A DNA stretch of 64,000 nt from Pseudomonas lutea (GCF_000759445.1 NZ_JRMB01000001.1:1798001-1862000); one strand, 5' to 3'; positions 35,807-45,370 are shown, counted from the stretch's first letter. Made by a program: numbers and translations. The notes: generated by a model not told the origin, from the sequence alone.

Positions 35807-36577
35807 TCATATCCCGCTAAACCAGTTGTACCCCTGATCCTCCCAATACCCCCCCGGATTCTCATTGCTCACCACAATCTCGACGATGTGCTTGGGATTC
35901 TTGAACCCCAACTTCGTCGGCACCCTCACCCGCAACGGATAGCCATACTCCGGCGGCAACGCCACCTCGGCAAAATCCAGCGCCAGCAGCGTCTGCGGAT
36001 GCAAGGCCGTCGGCATGTCCAGACTCGAGTAATACCGATCGGCACACTTGAAACCCACAAACTTCGCCGTCGTGTCCGCCCCGACATGCTCAAGGAACGT
36101 GCGCAGCGGCACACCGCCCCACTGCCCGATTGCGCTCCAGCCCTCGACGCAGATCAACCGCGTGATATCGCTGCGCTGCGGCAACTTGCGCAGCCCCTCC
36201 AGCGTCCACGGCGCCTTGTCACGCACCAGCCCCGACACGCCCAACTTCCAGTCGGCGGTGTCCAGTTCCGGGATATCGTCCTCGCCGTAGAACGCGTTGA
36301 ACGGAAACGGATTCCGCACCTGATCCTTGCTGAACGTCGGCGCCAGCTTCTGCCCGCTGAACAGCCAGGCCTGAACCCGGTCATTCCAGCGGGACATGCT
36401 CCACAGCACCTTGTCCACCTGATCGCCGTCCTGCAGGTTGCAACCGGTGAGCATCGCCATCGCGCCCACGGTCAGTCCGCCCTTGAGGAAATGCCGACGC
36501 TGCAGACTTTCCAGCTGAATCTGCTGCGCCGGTTCCAGCTTGATGCGCGCAATGGCGCGTTTTTTAGGCTCAATCAT
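35807..36577 (-). CDS. Molybdopterin-dependent oxidoreductase (sulfite oxidase/MsrP-like), Tat-exported
   Basis: A 256-residue protein. The N-terminus has a twin-arginine signal (QRRHFLKGGLTVGAMAML) followed by LTGC, a possible lipobox. The Moco fold follows: WKLGVSGLV, then RLICVEGWSAIGQWGGVPLRTFL with the conserved cysteine that ligates molybdenum, YYSSLDMPTALHPQTLLAL, and the basic end RVRVPTKLGFKNPKHIVEI. It is shorter than E. coli MsrP (~330) and its substrate is uncertain. ATG at 36577 has AAGG upstream. It overlaps the cytochrome b gene by eight bases; that protein is the probable electron donor. Confidence 0.85.
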   Translation of the reverse strand: MIEPKKRAIARIKLEPAQQIQLESLQRRHFLKGGLTVGAMAMLTGCNLQDGDQVDKVLWSMSRWNDRVQAWLFSGQKLAPTFSKDQVRNPFPFNAFYGEDDIPELDTADWKLGVSGLVRDKAPWTLEGLRKLPQRSDITRLICVEGWSAIGQWGGVPLRTFLEHVGADTTAKFVGFKCADRYYSSLDMPTALHPQTLLALDFAEVALPPEYGYPLRVRVPTKLGFKNPKHIVEIVVSNENPGGYWEDQGYNWFSGI

Positions 36578-37193
36578 GCTCGACCTTCCCGCTCTCAATC
36601 CCACGCGTGCCGCCAGTGATCATCGGCAGCAGGGTTTTCGGCACCATCAGCACCAACACCAGATGCACCACCACGAAGCCGCCAATGAACGCCATTGCTG
36701 CGAAATGCACATACCGCGCGAAGTCGTAGCCGCCGAACACAGCGGTCAATTCCTGCAGCTGAATCGGCTTCCAGATCGCCAACCCTGTCAGCACAATCAA
36801 CACGCCTGCGGCCAGCACCAGCCAATACAGCAGGCGCTGCACCGCGTTGTACACACCCTTCTCGTGCTTGAGGCGAAAGCGCAGCGCATCGAGCATGTCG
36901 CGTTTGACGGCGTTGGGCGTGACCGGCAGGAAATCGCGCTTGAAGTGCCGACTGAGCACGCCATACAGGAAGTAGACAAGGCCGTTGATCACCAGCAGCC
37001 ACATCACTGCGAAGTGCCACGCCAACGCGCCGCCCAGCCAGCCGCCCACGGTGAAGTCACGCGGGAAGGTGAAGCTGAACAGCGGCGACGCGTTATAGAT
37101 GCCCCATCCGCTCATGAACATGCAGACCATGCCAAAGGCATTGATCCAGTGCGTGAGGCGGATGGGCCATGGATGAATTCTGGTTTTTTTCAT
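36570..37193 (-). CDS. Cytochrome b/b6-type membrane subunit (b561 family)
   Basis: A 207-residue inner-membrane protein with four or five helices. Heme-ligand histidines appear in LTHWINAFGM (near residue 15), ALAWHFAVMW, and ARYVHFAAMAFIGGFVVVHLVLV. It would carry electrons from the quinol pool to the periplasmic molybdoenzyme encoded by the overlapping gene, as MsrQ does for MsrP, though it belongs to the b561/thiosulfate-reductase type rather than the MsrQ (YedZ) family. Confidence 0.88.
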   Translation of the reverse strand: MKKTRIHPWPIRLTHWINAFGMVCMFMSGWGIYNASPLFSFTFPRDFTVGGWLGGALAWHFAVMWLLVINGLVYFLYGVLSRHFKRDFLPVTPNAVKRDMLDALRFRLKHEKGVYNAVQRLLYWLVLAAGVLIVLTGLAIWKPIQLQELTAVFGGYDFARYVHFAAMAFIGGFVVVHLVLVLMVPKTLLPMITGGTRGIESGKVEHD

Positions 37194-37236
37194 GGTGCGA
37201 GACTCATCACGGGTAAATTCGGTACATCAGCAACAG

Positions 37237-37321
37237 CAGGAGCGCTTGCCCGCGAAATCGGCATGCCTGCCAAAGAACGATTAGCTGACACACCGTCATT
37301 GCGGGCAAGCGCGCTCCTGCA
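37237..37321. repeat. Inverted REP pair inside the molybdoenzyme locus
   Basis: An element containing GCGCTTGCCCGCGAA at 37237-37256 and the inverted copy at 37300-37321. It lies between the exported-protein gene and the cytochrome b gene, where a stem-loop could lower expression of the downstream genes relative to the first. Confidence 0.8.
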
Positions 37322-37357
37322 CACTGCGCCGCGGCGCCGTGAGGCGCCGCAACCCGC

Positions 37358-37984
37358 TTACATCGGCGGCTGGAAGCCGTCTTTACCGACCGCTACGCCG
37401 CGAGCGGTTTTGCCGTCTTCGCCTGGGAACACCACGATTTTCGCGCCCTTGACCAGCTCATCAACCTTGCCCGGCTGCACATAGGCAATCGGCACGTCTT
37501 CCGGCACGACCAGCTGCTTCTCGCCGCCTTTGTAACCGACGCTCAGGGTACGGCCGTTGGCCTTGCTCAATTTACCCACGGTGCCGTTGGTCATGGTGCC
37601 GGTGCTACCGTCGGCGTTTTCCCAACCGTAGTGACCTTCGCCGCTGCCCTTCAGGCTCGGTTCGAACACGGTCACTTCCAGCGCTTTGAGGGTGCCGTCG
37701 GCCTGGGGGATGGCGGCGGAACCGATGAAGCTGTCGGATTTGATCGACTCGACGTCAGTCTTCGACACCAGGCGGATGCCGGTCTTGTCGCTCAGACCGA
37801 TGCTCTGGTGGGCACCGGAGCGGGTGGTGAAATTCAGGGTGTTGTTGTCGACGCTGTCGACCGTGCCGCGCAGTGGCTTGACCACTGGCATGTCACCGGC
37901 GGCCATGCCGGCTGCGGAGGCCATGACAGCAGCGCTGAGCATCAGCATGCCGAACGTGGTGGACAGGGCTGTCTTCATCTTCAT
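37358..37984 (-). CDS. Exported beta-rich protein (DUF5666-like)
   Basis: A 208-residue protein with a signal peptide (MKMKTALSTTFGMLMLSAAVMASAAG). The mature part is strand-rich with repeated patterns: LRGTVDSVDNNTLNFTTRSG, GLSDKTGIRLV, then GTVGKLSKANGRTLSVGYKGGEKQLVVP (read in parts). These resemble the OB-like repeats of DUF5666 proteins. GAGG is nine bases before the ATG. It is the first gene transcribed away from the two-component system and upstream of the cytochrome/molybdoenzyme pair, so it is probably the most strongly controlled member. Confidence 0.7.
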   Translation of the reverse strand: MKMKTALSTTFGMLMLSAAVMASAAGMAAGDMPVVKPLRGTVDSVDNNTLNFTTRSGAHQSIGLSDKTGIRLVSKTDVESIKSDSFIGSAAIPQADGTLKALEVTVFEPSLKGSGEGHYGWENADGSTGTMTNGTVGKLSKANGRTLSVGYKGGEKQLVVPEDVPIAYVQPGKVDELVKGAKIVVFPGEDGKTARGVAVGKDGFQPPM

Positions 37985-38087
37985 CGGTAAAATCCTCAGG
38001 GCAGTTCGGGAGAGTTGGACCAGAGCGTCTTGGTGTTGCATGGCAGCCATCCTGTACCCGCAACCGGCACCGGACAATGACCGCCCG

Positions 38088-38150
38088 ATTACATTTTTGT
38101 CATTCGGCGGCGAGGCGGGTCATGGCCGCGATCAATGACAAAAATGTAAC
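38088..38150. promoter_or_regulatory. Twin heavy-metal-type response-regulator boxes in a divergent promoter
   Basis: ATTACATTTTTGTCATT at 38088-38104 and its mirror AATGACAAAAATGTAAC at 38134-38150. Each contains the TGACA/TGTAA inverted half-sites typical of CopR/CusR/IrlR-family boxes, and the pair is itself arranged symmetrically, one per divergent promoter: one toward the exported protein (start 37984), the other toward the response regulator (start 38280). Confidence 0.75.
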
Positions 38151-38279
38151 CGACCTCGTCTCCCCAGTTGTTTACACTCCTCATCCGGCGCGGCCTGTAG
38201 CCCGCTGCATCAGGCCTCACCCCTCCTGACATCCCACGCCGGCGACGCTGCCAACGACGTGAAGCGAGCATGACCGACG

Positions 38280-38975
38280 ATGCACATTCTGCTTATCGAA
38301 GACGACACCAAGACCGGCGAGTACCTGAAAAAGGGCCTCAGCGAGTCCGGTTACAAAGTTGACTGGACCCAGCACGGCACTGACGGCCTGCACATGGCCC
38401 TGGAACACAACTACGACCTGCTGGTGCTCGACGTGATGCTGCCGGGCATCGACGGTTGGCAGATCATTGAAATTCTGCGCGCCAAACAGGACGTGCCAGT
38501 GCTGTTCCTCACCGCCCGCGATCAGTTGCAGGACCGCATTCGCGGGCTGGAACTGGGCGCAGACGATTATCTGGTCAAGCCGTTTTCCTTCACCGAATTG
38601 CTGCTGCGCATCCGTACGATCCTGCGCCGGGGTGTGGTGCGCGAGGCCGACCACTTCCACCTCGCCGACCTTGAGCTGGACCTGCTGCGCCGTCGTGTCA
38701 CGCGCCAGCAGCACGTCATCACGCTGACCAACAAAGAGTTCGCGCTGCTGCACCTGTTTCTGCGTCGCGAGGGCGATGTGTTATCGAGAGCCCAGATCGC
38801 CTCGGAAGTCTGGGACATGAATTTCGACAGCGACACAAACGTCGTCGATGTGGCGATCAAACGACTGCGCAGCAAGGTCGACACGCCCTACCCGATCAAA
38901 CTCATCCACACCGTGCGCGGCATCGGTTACGTCTGCGAGGTGCGGCCATGCGAGCCCGACGCCAGCCATCCCTGA
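38280..38975 (+). CDS. Heavy-metal-type OmpR-family response regulator (CusR/CopR/HprR group)
   Basis: A 231-residue regulator starting [20 protein letters not shown], the signature of the metal-responsive group. Phosphoacceptor is D51 in VLDVMLPG; the winged helix ends with [13 protein letters not shown] and the [10 protein letters not shown] turn. It probably binds the two mirrored boxes upstream and so controls itself and the divergent exported protein/cytochrome/molybdoenzyme genes. E. coli HprRS (YedWV) controls MsrPQ in a similar arrangement. Its end overlaps the kinase gene by 28 bases. Confidence 0.93.
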   Translation: MHILLIEDDTKTGEYLKKGLSESGYKVDWTQHGTDGLHMALEHNYDLLVLDVMLPGIDGWQIIEILRAKQDVPVLFLTARDQLQDRIRGLELGADDYLVKPFSFTELLLRIRTILRRGVVREADHFHLADLELDLLRRRVTRQQHVITLTNKEFALLHLFLRREGDVLSRAQIASEVWDMNFDSDTNVVDVAIKRLRSKVDTPYPIKLIHTVRGIGYVCEVRPCEPDASHP

Positions 38976-40342
38976 CCCTGCGCGCGACGCTGGCGTTTTC
39001 GGTCGTCGCCATGCTCGCCGTCGGCAGCGCCGGCATGTACCTCTACGAGACCATGAAAGGCGCGGTCATGACCCGCAGCGACCATGCCGTGCTGGCGCGG
39101 CTGGATCACTTTCGCAAATTGCTGCAGTACGACCTGACCCTGGACACGCTGCAGAGCAGCCCGCAGTTGTTCGAAAACATGCTCGACAGCGAAGACGACA
39201 TTTTCATCATCACCGAGTCGGGCAAGCCGGCCGTCATCATGGTCAATCCGCTGCACGCGCCGCTTCCGCAAATGCCGGTCGTGCCCACCAACCGGCCGCT
39301 GAGCGTTGACGACATGCGCAGCGGCCGGCTCGATTCAGGCGTCCCCATGCGCGCGGCGACGGTCGAGGCCGTTTCCGGCGGCAAGCTCGTGCACCTCACG
39401 GCAGCGCACATTGCGGTCAAGGAAATGGCCACGCTGGCCGGCTTCCGCAACCGCATCCTGTTCGCCGTTGCACTGGCGTTCGTGTTCACCGCACTGCTCG
39501 GTTACCTGCTGCTGCGCCGGGGCCTGCGGCCGCTGCGCAAGATGGCCAGCCATGCCGCAGCCATCACCCCGGCCCGGCTGGACAGCCGCATGGACAACAG
39601 CGACACGCCGGTGGAAGTGCAGCAGCTGGGTGAGGCCTATAACGCGATGCTTGATCGGCTCGCCGACGGCTACCAGCGGCTGACGCAGTTTTCGGCCGAC
39701 CTCGCCCATGAGATCCGCACGCCGGTGGGCTCGCTGATGGGCCATTGTCAGGTCGCGCTGCGACAACCGCGTACGGCGGACGAATATCAGGCGCTGCTGG
39801 CCTCCAACCTTGAGGAGCTGGAGCGTATCTCGCGGATGGTCGAAAGCATTCTGTTTCTGGCCCGCGCCGATGAAGCCCAGGCAGCGCTGAATCGCCAGAC
39901 GTTGGCGTTGGCGGACGAACTGCAGCGGGTGGCGGGCTATTTCGAGGGGTTGGCCGAGGAACGTGAAATCACCTTGCGCACAGAGGGGCAAGCGCAACTG
40001 GACGCCGATCCGCTGCTGTTGCGCAGGGCCTTGAGCAATCTGGTGGCGAACGCCATACGCTACGCCGACGAAGGCAGCACCATCGACATCCGCGTCATTG
40101 AACGCAACAAACACTGCCGCATCGAAGTGGAGAACCAGGGGCCGACGCTGGACGACGCCACCCTGGGCAAACTGTTCGACCGCTTTTACCGGGGCGATGC
40201 CTCACGCCACCAGAGTTCGGACTCCAACGGCCTGGGCCTGGCCATCGTCGCCGCGATCATGCAGCTGCACGGCGGCGAAGTGACCGCTGCCCAGCCCTCG
40301 CCGGGGCGAATCTGTTTCAGTCTGGTGTTTCCGATCCGTTGA
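38948..40342 (+). CDS. Heavy-metal-type sensor histidine kinase (CusS/HprS group)
   Basis: A 464-residue inner-membrane kinase. TM1 is at about 12-33, a periplasmic sensor of ~130 residues follows, and TM2 is at about 169-190. After HAMP the H-box has H254 in [13 protein letters not shown]; the N-box is [10 protein letters not shown] and the G2 box [11 protein letters not shown]. Members of this group sense Cu, Ag or reactive chlorine species; the signal here is unknown. Confidence 0.92.
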   Translation: MRARRQPSLTLRATLAFSVVAMLAVGSAGMYLYETMKGAVMTRSDHAVLARLDHFRKLLQYDLTLDTLQSSPQLFENMLDSEDDIFIITESGKPAVIMVNPLHAPLPQMPVVPTNRPLSVDDMRSGRLDSGVPMRAATVEAVSGGKLVHLTAAHIAVKEMATLAGFRNRILFAVALAFVFTALLGYLLLRRGLRPLRKMASHAAAITPARLDSRMDNSDTPVEVQQLGEAYNAMLDRLADGYQRLTQFSADLAHEIRTPVGSLMGHCQVALRQPRTADEYQALLASNLEELERISRMVESILFLARADEAQAALNRQTLALADELQRVAGYFEGLAEEREITLRTEGQAQLDADPLLLRRALSNLVANAIRYADEGSTIDIRVIERNKHCRIEVENQGPTLDDATLGKLFDRFYRGDASRHQSSDSNGLGLAIVAAIMQLHGGEVTAAQPSPGRICFSLVFPIR

Positions 40343-40468
40343 GCGGCTCTCAAGAACGCCGCGTCCCCTGTAGGAGACGCCGGAGGCTACGACGGCAGCG
40401 AATGCGGTGTTTCAGTCATCCAGGTGCGCGCCGCTGAACCGCTTTACGCCATCAATCCCTGAACTACC

Positions 40469-41149
40469 TCATGCCTTCTTGTCGTGGGTCGCGACCAGTT
40501 TGTAGAACGTCGCCGCGCCGCCTTCGGTGGCATAGCCGGCATTGTCCTGCGTGTACACGCCTGCCTTGAAATACAGCGGCTTGCCTTTCCAGGACAGGTC
40601 GAGCTTGGCGCCCCACTGCATGTCGTAGGCATTGACGGTCAGGTTGCCGGCCTGAGTCAGGTGGATGGTGTAAGTGAAGCGTTGCTTGAGCAGCACGCCG
40701 GTTGCGACCTGAATGACTTCGGGCTCGGAAGTCGGCGTCGCGCGATATTTCACGACGAGGTTGCCGGTCTTGGTTTTTTCCTTGTACTGGTATTCGAGCT
40801 TGAGCAGCGGCTCGGTACTGCCATAGGCGTGGATCTGGCCGATGACGATTTTGCCCGTCGAAGGCACTTGGTCCACGGCCAGCGCCGCACGCAGGAAATT
40901 GTCCGCGTCAGAGTACGTCCAGTTGTGAACCGTACCGTTGGCGTAAGTCTCACGCAGTTCAGTACGGGGGAATTTGGCATTGTCAGTCCTTGACCCTGTA
41001 ACCGGCGCCCAGAAGAACAAAGTGTCCCCTGAACGGAAGTAACCATCCTGGTAACCGCCGACAAGTTTTGGCGTGTCGATGGTGGCGGCTGCGATACCGA
41101 CCGGTATAGAAAGATTCCAGATAGCGAGATCAATCATGGGTGCACTCAT
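40469..41149 (-). CDS. Polysaccharide lyase family 7 (alginate lyase-like), apparently cytosolic
   Basis: A jelly-roll lyase of about 226 residues. All three PL7 signature blocks are present: RTELRE, GQIHAYG and YFKAGVYTQD, holding the catalytic Arg, Gln, His and Tyr. It would cleave alginate by beta-elimination. ATG at 41149 and ATG at 41137 (MIDLAIWNLSIP) are both possible; neither gives a signal peptide, so the protein is probably cytosolic like the homologous short Pseudomonas forms. It converges with the kinase gene, and no other alginate gene is nearby. Confidence 0.88.
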   Translation of the reverse strand: MSAPMIDLAIWNLSIPVGIAAATIDTPKLVGGYQDGYFRSGDTLFFWAPVTGSRTDNAKFPRTELRETYANGTVHNWTYSDADNFLRAALAVDQVPSTGKIVIGQIHAYGSTEPLLKLEYQYKEKTKTGNLVVKYRATPTSEPEVIQVATGVLLKQRFTYTIHLTQAGNLTVNAYDMQWGAKLDLSWKGKPLYFKAGVYTQDNAGYATEGGAATFYKLVATHDKKA

Positions 41150-41594
41150 GGTGCGCGTTGCGCACAGCAAAGAAGGTGTCTGGAACAGGCCTGTGACTGC
41201 CGTTCCCGTCGTCTTTGCTATCGGCTGAACCGGTTTATCTTTAGTCGTCCCCGGAGTCAAGAAACCGCCGAAACGGCGCTTTCCACCATAAAAGCCACTA
41301 TTGCGCCACCACCCAGCTCAAAACCCACGAATCCCCCGAATGTGTAAAGCCAGCGAATCACGCGGGCCGTAGCTATTAATTTGGCGCCATTTTTTTGGAG
41401 TGGCGCTTAGACGGCGCTGAAAAAAATAGTTCATTGACCAGACCGACACCCGACAGGCGGTATGGGATCGAGCGAACTTTCCCGCGCGTTTCGTCGCCTG
41501 TAGTCAACGGCGCCACAGGTTTAACGTTCCTATCAGTCGTGGGCGATGCTCGGGCAGGTTGGCATTCCGTCTGTCTCAGCCCGCAATTTTCCAT

Positions 41595-41643
41595 TTGACG
41601 ACCGTACTTTGTTACAGGATATTATAGTTAGCTTCCTAATAAT
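41595..41643 (+). promoter_or_regulatory. Promoter and MarR-type palindrome before the efflux operon
   Basis: TTGACG (41595-41600) and GATATT or TATTAT (from 41618 or 41620) make a -35/-10 pair. The palindromic stretch ATTATAGTTAGCTTCCTAAT plus AAT (41621-41643), centred on TTAGCTTCCTAA, overlaps the -10 region. It sits 56 bases before the MarR gene, the expected place for autorepression. The rest of 41150-41598 shows nothing recognisable. Confidence 0.6.
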
Positions 41644-41698
41644 GCAGCGTCTAATCATTCACCTGCTAACCAACCTGCAGCGCATCATTGGCCACCTC

Positions 41699-42151
41699 AT
41701 GAACCTCGACACCTTGCAAATGCGCATCACCGGCGGCGTCGTCGCCGCCTCTCGGCAGTGGCGCCGTGTGTGCCAGACCACGCTGATCAACGTCGGGGTG
41801 ACCGAGGCCTGTGCCGGCCCGCTGTTGATGATCGCCCGACTGGGTGAAGGCGTTCGGCAGGTGACGGTGGCCCAGGCCTGCGGGCTCGAAAGCCCTTCTC
41901 TGGTGCGCCTGCTCGATCAGCTTTGCAAAGCCGGCCTGGTGCAGCGCACCGAAGACCCCACCGATCGACGCGCCAAGGCCTTGAGCCTCACCGATCAGGG
42001 CCGCGCCCTGGCCAATTCGATCGAAGAAGAACTGATCCGCCTGCGCCGCGACATCTTCGGCAACGTCGACCCCGCTGACCTTGAAGCCACGCTGCGGGTG
42101 TTCAACGCCATCGCACTGGCTACGCCGATGACCCCGGAGGCCTCGTCGTGA
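41699..42151 (+). CDS. MarR-family regulator
   Basis: A 150-residue dimeric winged-helix regulator. The recognition helix region is VTVAQACGLESPSLVRLLDQLCKAGLVQR and the wing EDPTDRRAKALSLTDQGR (read in parts). ATG at 41699 starts the first dimerisation helix; upstream in-frame extension lacks conservation. Its stop overlaps the start of the efflux pump gene (GTGA), making it first gene of a five-gene operon. It probably represses that operon until an aromatic acid binds, as known for other MarR/AaeR-controlled pumps. Confidence 0.88.
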   Translation: MNLDTLQMRITGGVVAASRQWRRVCQTTLINVGVTEACAGPLLMIARLGEGVRQVTVAQACGLESPSLVRLLDQLCKAGLVQRTEDPTDRRAKALSLTDQGRALANSIEEELIRLRRDIFGNVDPADLEATLRVFNAIALATPMTPEASS

Positions 42152-44247
42152 ACGGCAGGTTCAAGGGCTTTTTCGACGGCGTACCGCCCGGCCGCGACTG
42201 GTTCTACGGCGTGCGCACCTTTGCCGCCTCCATGCTCGCGCTGTACATCGCGCTGATGATGGAGCTGCCCCGACCATACTGGGCGATGGCGACCGTCTAC
42301 ATTGTTTCGAGCCCGTTCGTGGCACCCACCAGCTCCAAAGCGCTGTACCGCGCCGCCGGCACGCTGCTGGGCGCGGCGGCGTCGGTCATCGTCGTGCCGA
42401 TGTTTGTGCAGACGCCCTTTTTGCTGGCGATCGTCATTGCCTTGTGGACCGGCACCCTGCTCTTCCTCTCCCTGCACCTGCGCACCGCCAACAGCTACGC
42501 GCTGATGCTTGCCGGCTACACCATGCCGTTGATTTCCTTTCCGGTAGTCGACAACCCCCAGGCGGTGTTCGACATCGCTGTGTCGCGCACCGAAGAGATT
42601 TTCCTCGGCATCGTCTGCGCCGCTGTCGTAGGCGCGATGTTCTGGCCGCGTCGCCTGGCGCCAGTGCTGGTCGATGCCATGGGCAAGTGGTTCAAGGATG
42701 CCTCCGCGTACAGCGACCTGTTCCTCTCGCGCAGCGCCAACCCGGAAGCGGTCGGCGGCCTTCGCACGGCCATGGTGGGCACGTTCAACAGCCTGGAGTT
42801 GATGATCGGCCAGTTGCCCCACGAAGGCGCGCACCGCCAGACCGTGCGCAACGCCAAGGAACTGCGCGGGCGGATGATCCACCTGCTGCCGGTTATCGAT
42901 GCGTTGGACGATGCGCTGTGGGCACTGGAGCGACGCTCTCCCGAGCATGTCGCCGAGCTCGCGCCGCTGTTGATCGAATGCCGCGACTGGGTCGAACAGA
43001 CCGCCCAGGGCGCGCCGGTCAAGTACTGGCAGGCGCTGCACGACGAACTCGACCGTCTGCAACCGACCCCCGCTCAAATCGACGACCGTTGCCAGCTGTT
43101 GCTGTCCAACGCCTTGTACCGCCTGCGTGAATGGATCGACCTGTGGCAGGACTGCCGCAGCCTGCAACACGCCATCGAGACCGATGACCACTCACCGTGG
43201 CGTGCGGTTTACCGCCATTGGCGGCTCGGTCGGCTGTCGCCGTTTCTTGACCGCGGGATGATGCTGTATTCCGTGGCGACTTCGGTCAGCGCGATCATCG
43301 TGGCATCGGTGTTGTGGATCTTGCTGGGCTGGCAGGATGGCGCCAGTGCCGTCGCGCTGGCGGCCGTCTCGTGCAGCTTCTTCGCCGCCATGGACGACCC
43401 GGCGCCGCAGATTTACCGGTTCTTCTTCTGGACGATGATGTCGGTGATCTTCGCCAGCCTTTACCTGTTCGTGGTGCTGCCCAACCTGCACGATTTCCCG
43501 ATGCTGGTGCTGGCGTTCTCGGTGCCGTTCATCTGCGTGGGTACGCTGACCGTGCAGCCGAAGTTCTACCTCGGCACGCTGCTGACCATTGTCAACACCT
43601 CGTCCTTTATCAGCATTCAGAGCGCCTACGACGCCGACTTCCTCAACTTCGTCAATTCCAACCTCGCGGGGCCGGCGGGCCTGGCGTTCGCCTTTGTCTG
43701 GACGCTGATCGTGCGGCCCTTCGGCACGGAGGTGGCGGCCAAGCGCCTGACCCGTTTCAGCTGGCGCGACATCGTTTCCCTCAGCGAAGAGGCTTCGCTG
43801 GCCGAACATCGGCAGATGGGCGTGCGCATGCTTGATCGCTTGATGCAACACCTGCCGCGTCTGGCGATCACCGCTCAGGACTCCACCAGTGCGCTGCGTG
43901 AAGTACGCGTGGCCTTGAACATGCTGGACCTGCTGGCCTACATGCCACGTGTCGAGCCCGCACCACGTCGGCTGCTCGGCCAGGTGGCCAGTGAAGTCGG
44001 TGCGCACTTCCGCGCCTGCCTCAAAGCGCGTGAGCGTTTGCCCGCGCCCAAGGGTCTGTTGATGACCATGGACCGCGCCCGTCGCGCCCTGACCTTCAAC
44101 AGCACCGGCGATGACAGCGCCCGCATGAACCTGCTGCACGCGTTGAGTGGTCTGCGCCTGGCGCTGCTGCCGGGCGTCGAGATTGTCGATGTGCTCGCCG
44201 AGCAGGAAGAACAACCGCCGTATGGCATCGATGGAGCGCCGTCATGA
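42148..44247 (+). CDS. FUSC-family inner-membrane efflux protein (AaeB-like)
   Basis: A 699-residue protein starting at GTG 42148. Two membrane blocks (about residues 20-170 and 370-520), each of about six helices, alternate with large cytosolic domains; the pattern RPYWAMATVYIVSSPF in the first block is typical of the FUSC family. The homologue AaeB exports p-hydroxybenzoate. It is overlapped by four bases by the DUF1656 gene, which is followed by an HlyD-type adaptor and an outer-membrane channel, completing a tripartite pump. Confidence 0.92.
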   Translation: MNGRFKGFFDGVPPGRDWFYGVRTFAASMLALYIALMMELPRPYWAMATVYIVSSPFVAPTSSKALYRAAGTLLGAAASVIVVPMFVQTPFLLAIVIALWTGTLLFLSLHLRTANSYALMLAGYTMPLISFPVVDNPQAVFDIAVSRTEEIFLGIVCAAVVGAMFWPRRLAPVLVDAMGKWFKDASAYSDLFLSRSANPEAVGGLRTAMVGTFNSLELMIGQLPHEGAHRQTVRNAKELRGRMIHLLPVIDALDDALWALERRSPEHVAELAPLLIECRDWVEQTAQGAPVKYWQALHDELDRLQPTPAQIDDRCQLLLSNALYRLREWIDLWQDCRSLQHAIETDDHSPWRAVYRHWRLGRLSPFLDRGMMLYSVATSVSAIIVASVLWILLGWQDGASAVALAAVSCSFFAAMDDPAPQIYRFFFWTMMSVIFASLYLFVVLPNLHDFPMLVLAFSVPFICVGTLTVQPKFYLGTLLTIVNTSSFISIQSAYDADFLNFVNSNLAGPAGLAFAFVWTLIVRPFGTEVAAKRLTRFSWRDIVSLSEEASLAEHRQMGVRMLDRLMQHLPRLAITAQDSTSALREVRVALNMLDLLAYMPRVEPAPRRLLGQVASEVGAHFRACLKARERLPAPKGLLMTMDRARRALTFNSTGDDSARMNLLHALSGLRLALLPGVEIVDVLAEQEEQPPYGIDGAPS

Positions 44248-44453
44248 TCGGTGATCTGGACATCAGCGGGATCTTCCTGCCGACCTTTCTGGTGCTGATG
44301 GGCATCGCGTACCTGATTTTTCTGGTGGTGCACGCCGTGTTGACGCGCGCCCGCTTCTATCGCCTGGTCTGGCACCGGGCTTTGTTCAACGTCGGTCTAT
44401 ACGCACTGCTGCTCGGCGTCGTGGATACCCTTAGTCGATACCTGATGAAATGA
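44244..44453 (+). CDS. DUF1656 small membrane protein (AaeX-like)
   Basis: A 69-residue protein with two hydrophobic helices. The opening GDLDISGIFLPTFLVL is typical of DUF1656 proteins, which always lie between the FUSC pump and the HlyD-type adaptor, as AaeX does in E. coli. Overlaps of four bases on both sides indicate coupled translation. Its exact role in the pump is unknown. Confidence 0.9.
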   Translation: MIGDLDISGIFLPTFLVLMGIAYLIFLVVHAVLTRARFYRLVWHRALFNVGLYALLLGVVDTLSRYLMK

Positions 44454-45370
44454 AAAAACCTCTGCTGACGCTGGGCCGCGTGGTCCTCACCCTGCTGGTT
44501 GTCATCCTTGCCGCCATCGTCGTCTGGCGCATGGTGATGTATTACATGTACGCGCCGTGGACCCGCGACGGGCATATCCGCGCCGACGTGATCCAGATTG
44601 CGCCGGATGTGTCCGGCCTGATCGAAAAGGTTGCGGTGAGCGACAACCAGCCGGTCAAGAAAGGCCAGTTGCTGTTCACCATTGACCAGGACCGCTTTCG
44701 TCTGGCCCTGCGTCAGGCGCAGGCCACCGTGGCCGAGCGCAAGGAAATCTGGCAGCAGGCCCAACGCGAGAACCGCCGTAACCGCAGCCTTGGCAATCTG
44801 GTGGCCCGCGAGCAACTGGAAGAAAGCCAGTCCCGGGAAGCCCGCGCGCTCTCGGCATTGAATGAAGCGCAGGTGGCGGTCGATTCGGCGCAGCTGAACC
44901 TGGACCGCTCGGTGATCCGCAGCCCGGTGGACGGCTACCTTAATGACCGTGCGCCGCGCGACCGCGAGTTCGTCAGCGCCGGGCGCCCCGTGCTCTCGGT
45001 GGTCGACAGCAACTCGTTCCACATCGACGGTTATTTTGAAGAAACCAAGCTGGACGGGATTCACATCGGCTCAGCGGTGGACATCCGTGTGATCGGCGAC
45101 AACGCCCGCCTGCGCGGCCACGTGGTGAGCATCGTTGCGGCCATTGAAGACCGCGACCGCAGCAGCGGCTCGAACCTGCTGCCCAACGTCAACCCGGCCT
45201 TCAGTTGGGTACGTCTGGCCCAGCGGATTCCGGTGCGCATCGCCTTCGATGAAGTGCCGGCCGACTTCCGCATGATCGCCGGACGCACCGCGACGGTGTC
45301 GATCATCGATGGCGATCAGGACAATGCTCGCGTTGATAATCAGCCCGACACGTCAGGAGCCCCTAAATGA
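44450..45370 (+). CDS. HlyD/AaeA-type periplasmic adaptor
   Basis: A 306-residue membrane fusion protein. One N-terminal helix (about 8-30) anchors it. A biotinyl-lipoyl half motif (IAPDVSGLIEKVAVSDNQPVKKGQLLF, read in parts) at 50-75 precedes a coiled-coil hairpin (about 85-150), the second lipoyl half VIRSPVDGYL and a beta-barrel with VDSNSFHIDGYFEETKL. It bridges the FUSC pump and the outer-membrane channel encoded next to it. Confidence 0.92.
   Translation: MKKPLLTLGRVVLTLLVVILAAIVVWRMVMYYMYAPWTRDGHIRADVIQIAPDVSGLIEKVAVSDNQPVKKGQLLFTIDQDRFRLALRQAQATVAERKEIWQQAQRENRRNRSLGNLVAREQLEESQSREARALSALNEAQVAVDSAQLNLDRSVIRSPVDGYLNDRAPRDREFVSAGRPVLSVVDSNSFHIDGYFEETKLDGIHIGSAVDIRVIGDNARLRGHVVSIVAAIEDRDRSSGSNLLPNVNPAFSWVRLAQRIPVRIAFDEVPADFRMIAGRTATVSIIDGDQDNARVDNQPDTSGAPK

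Noticed and set aside
41376..41598. Small genes on either strand upstream of the MarR gene
   Set aside because: About 70 codons each, mutually antisense, no ribosome site or hydrophobic pattern; the region looks like promoter DNA.
41995..44214. Two long minus-strand open frames (398 and 340 codons)
   Set aside because: Antisense to the FUSC-family pump gene, which is supported by membrane topology and four-base overlaps with neighbours.
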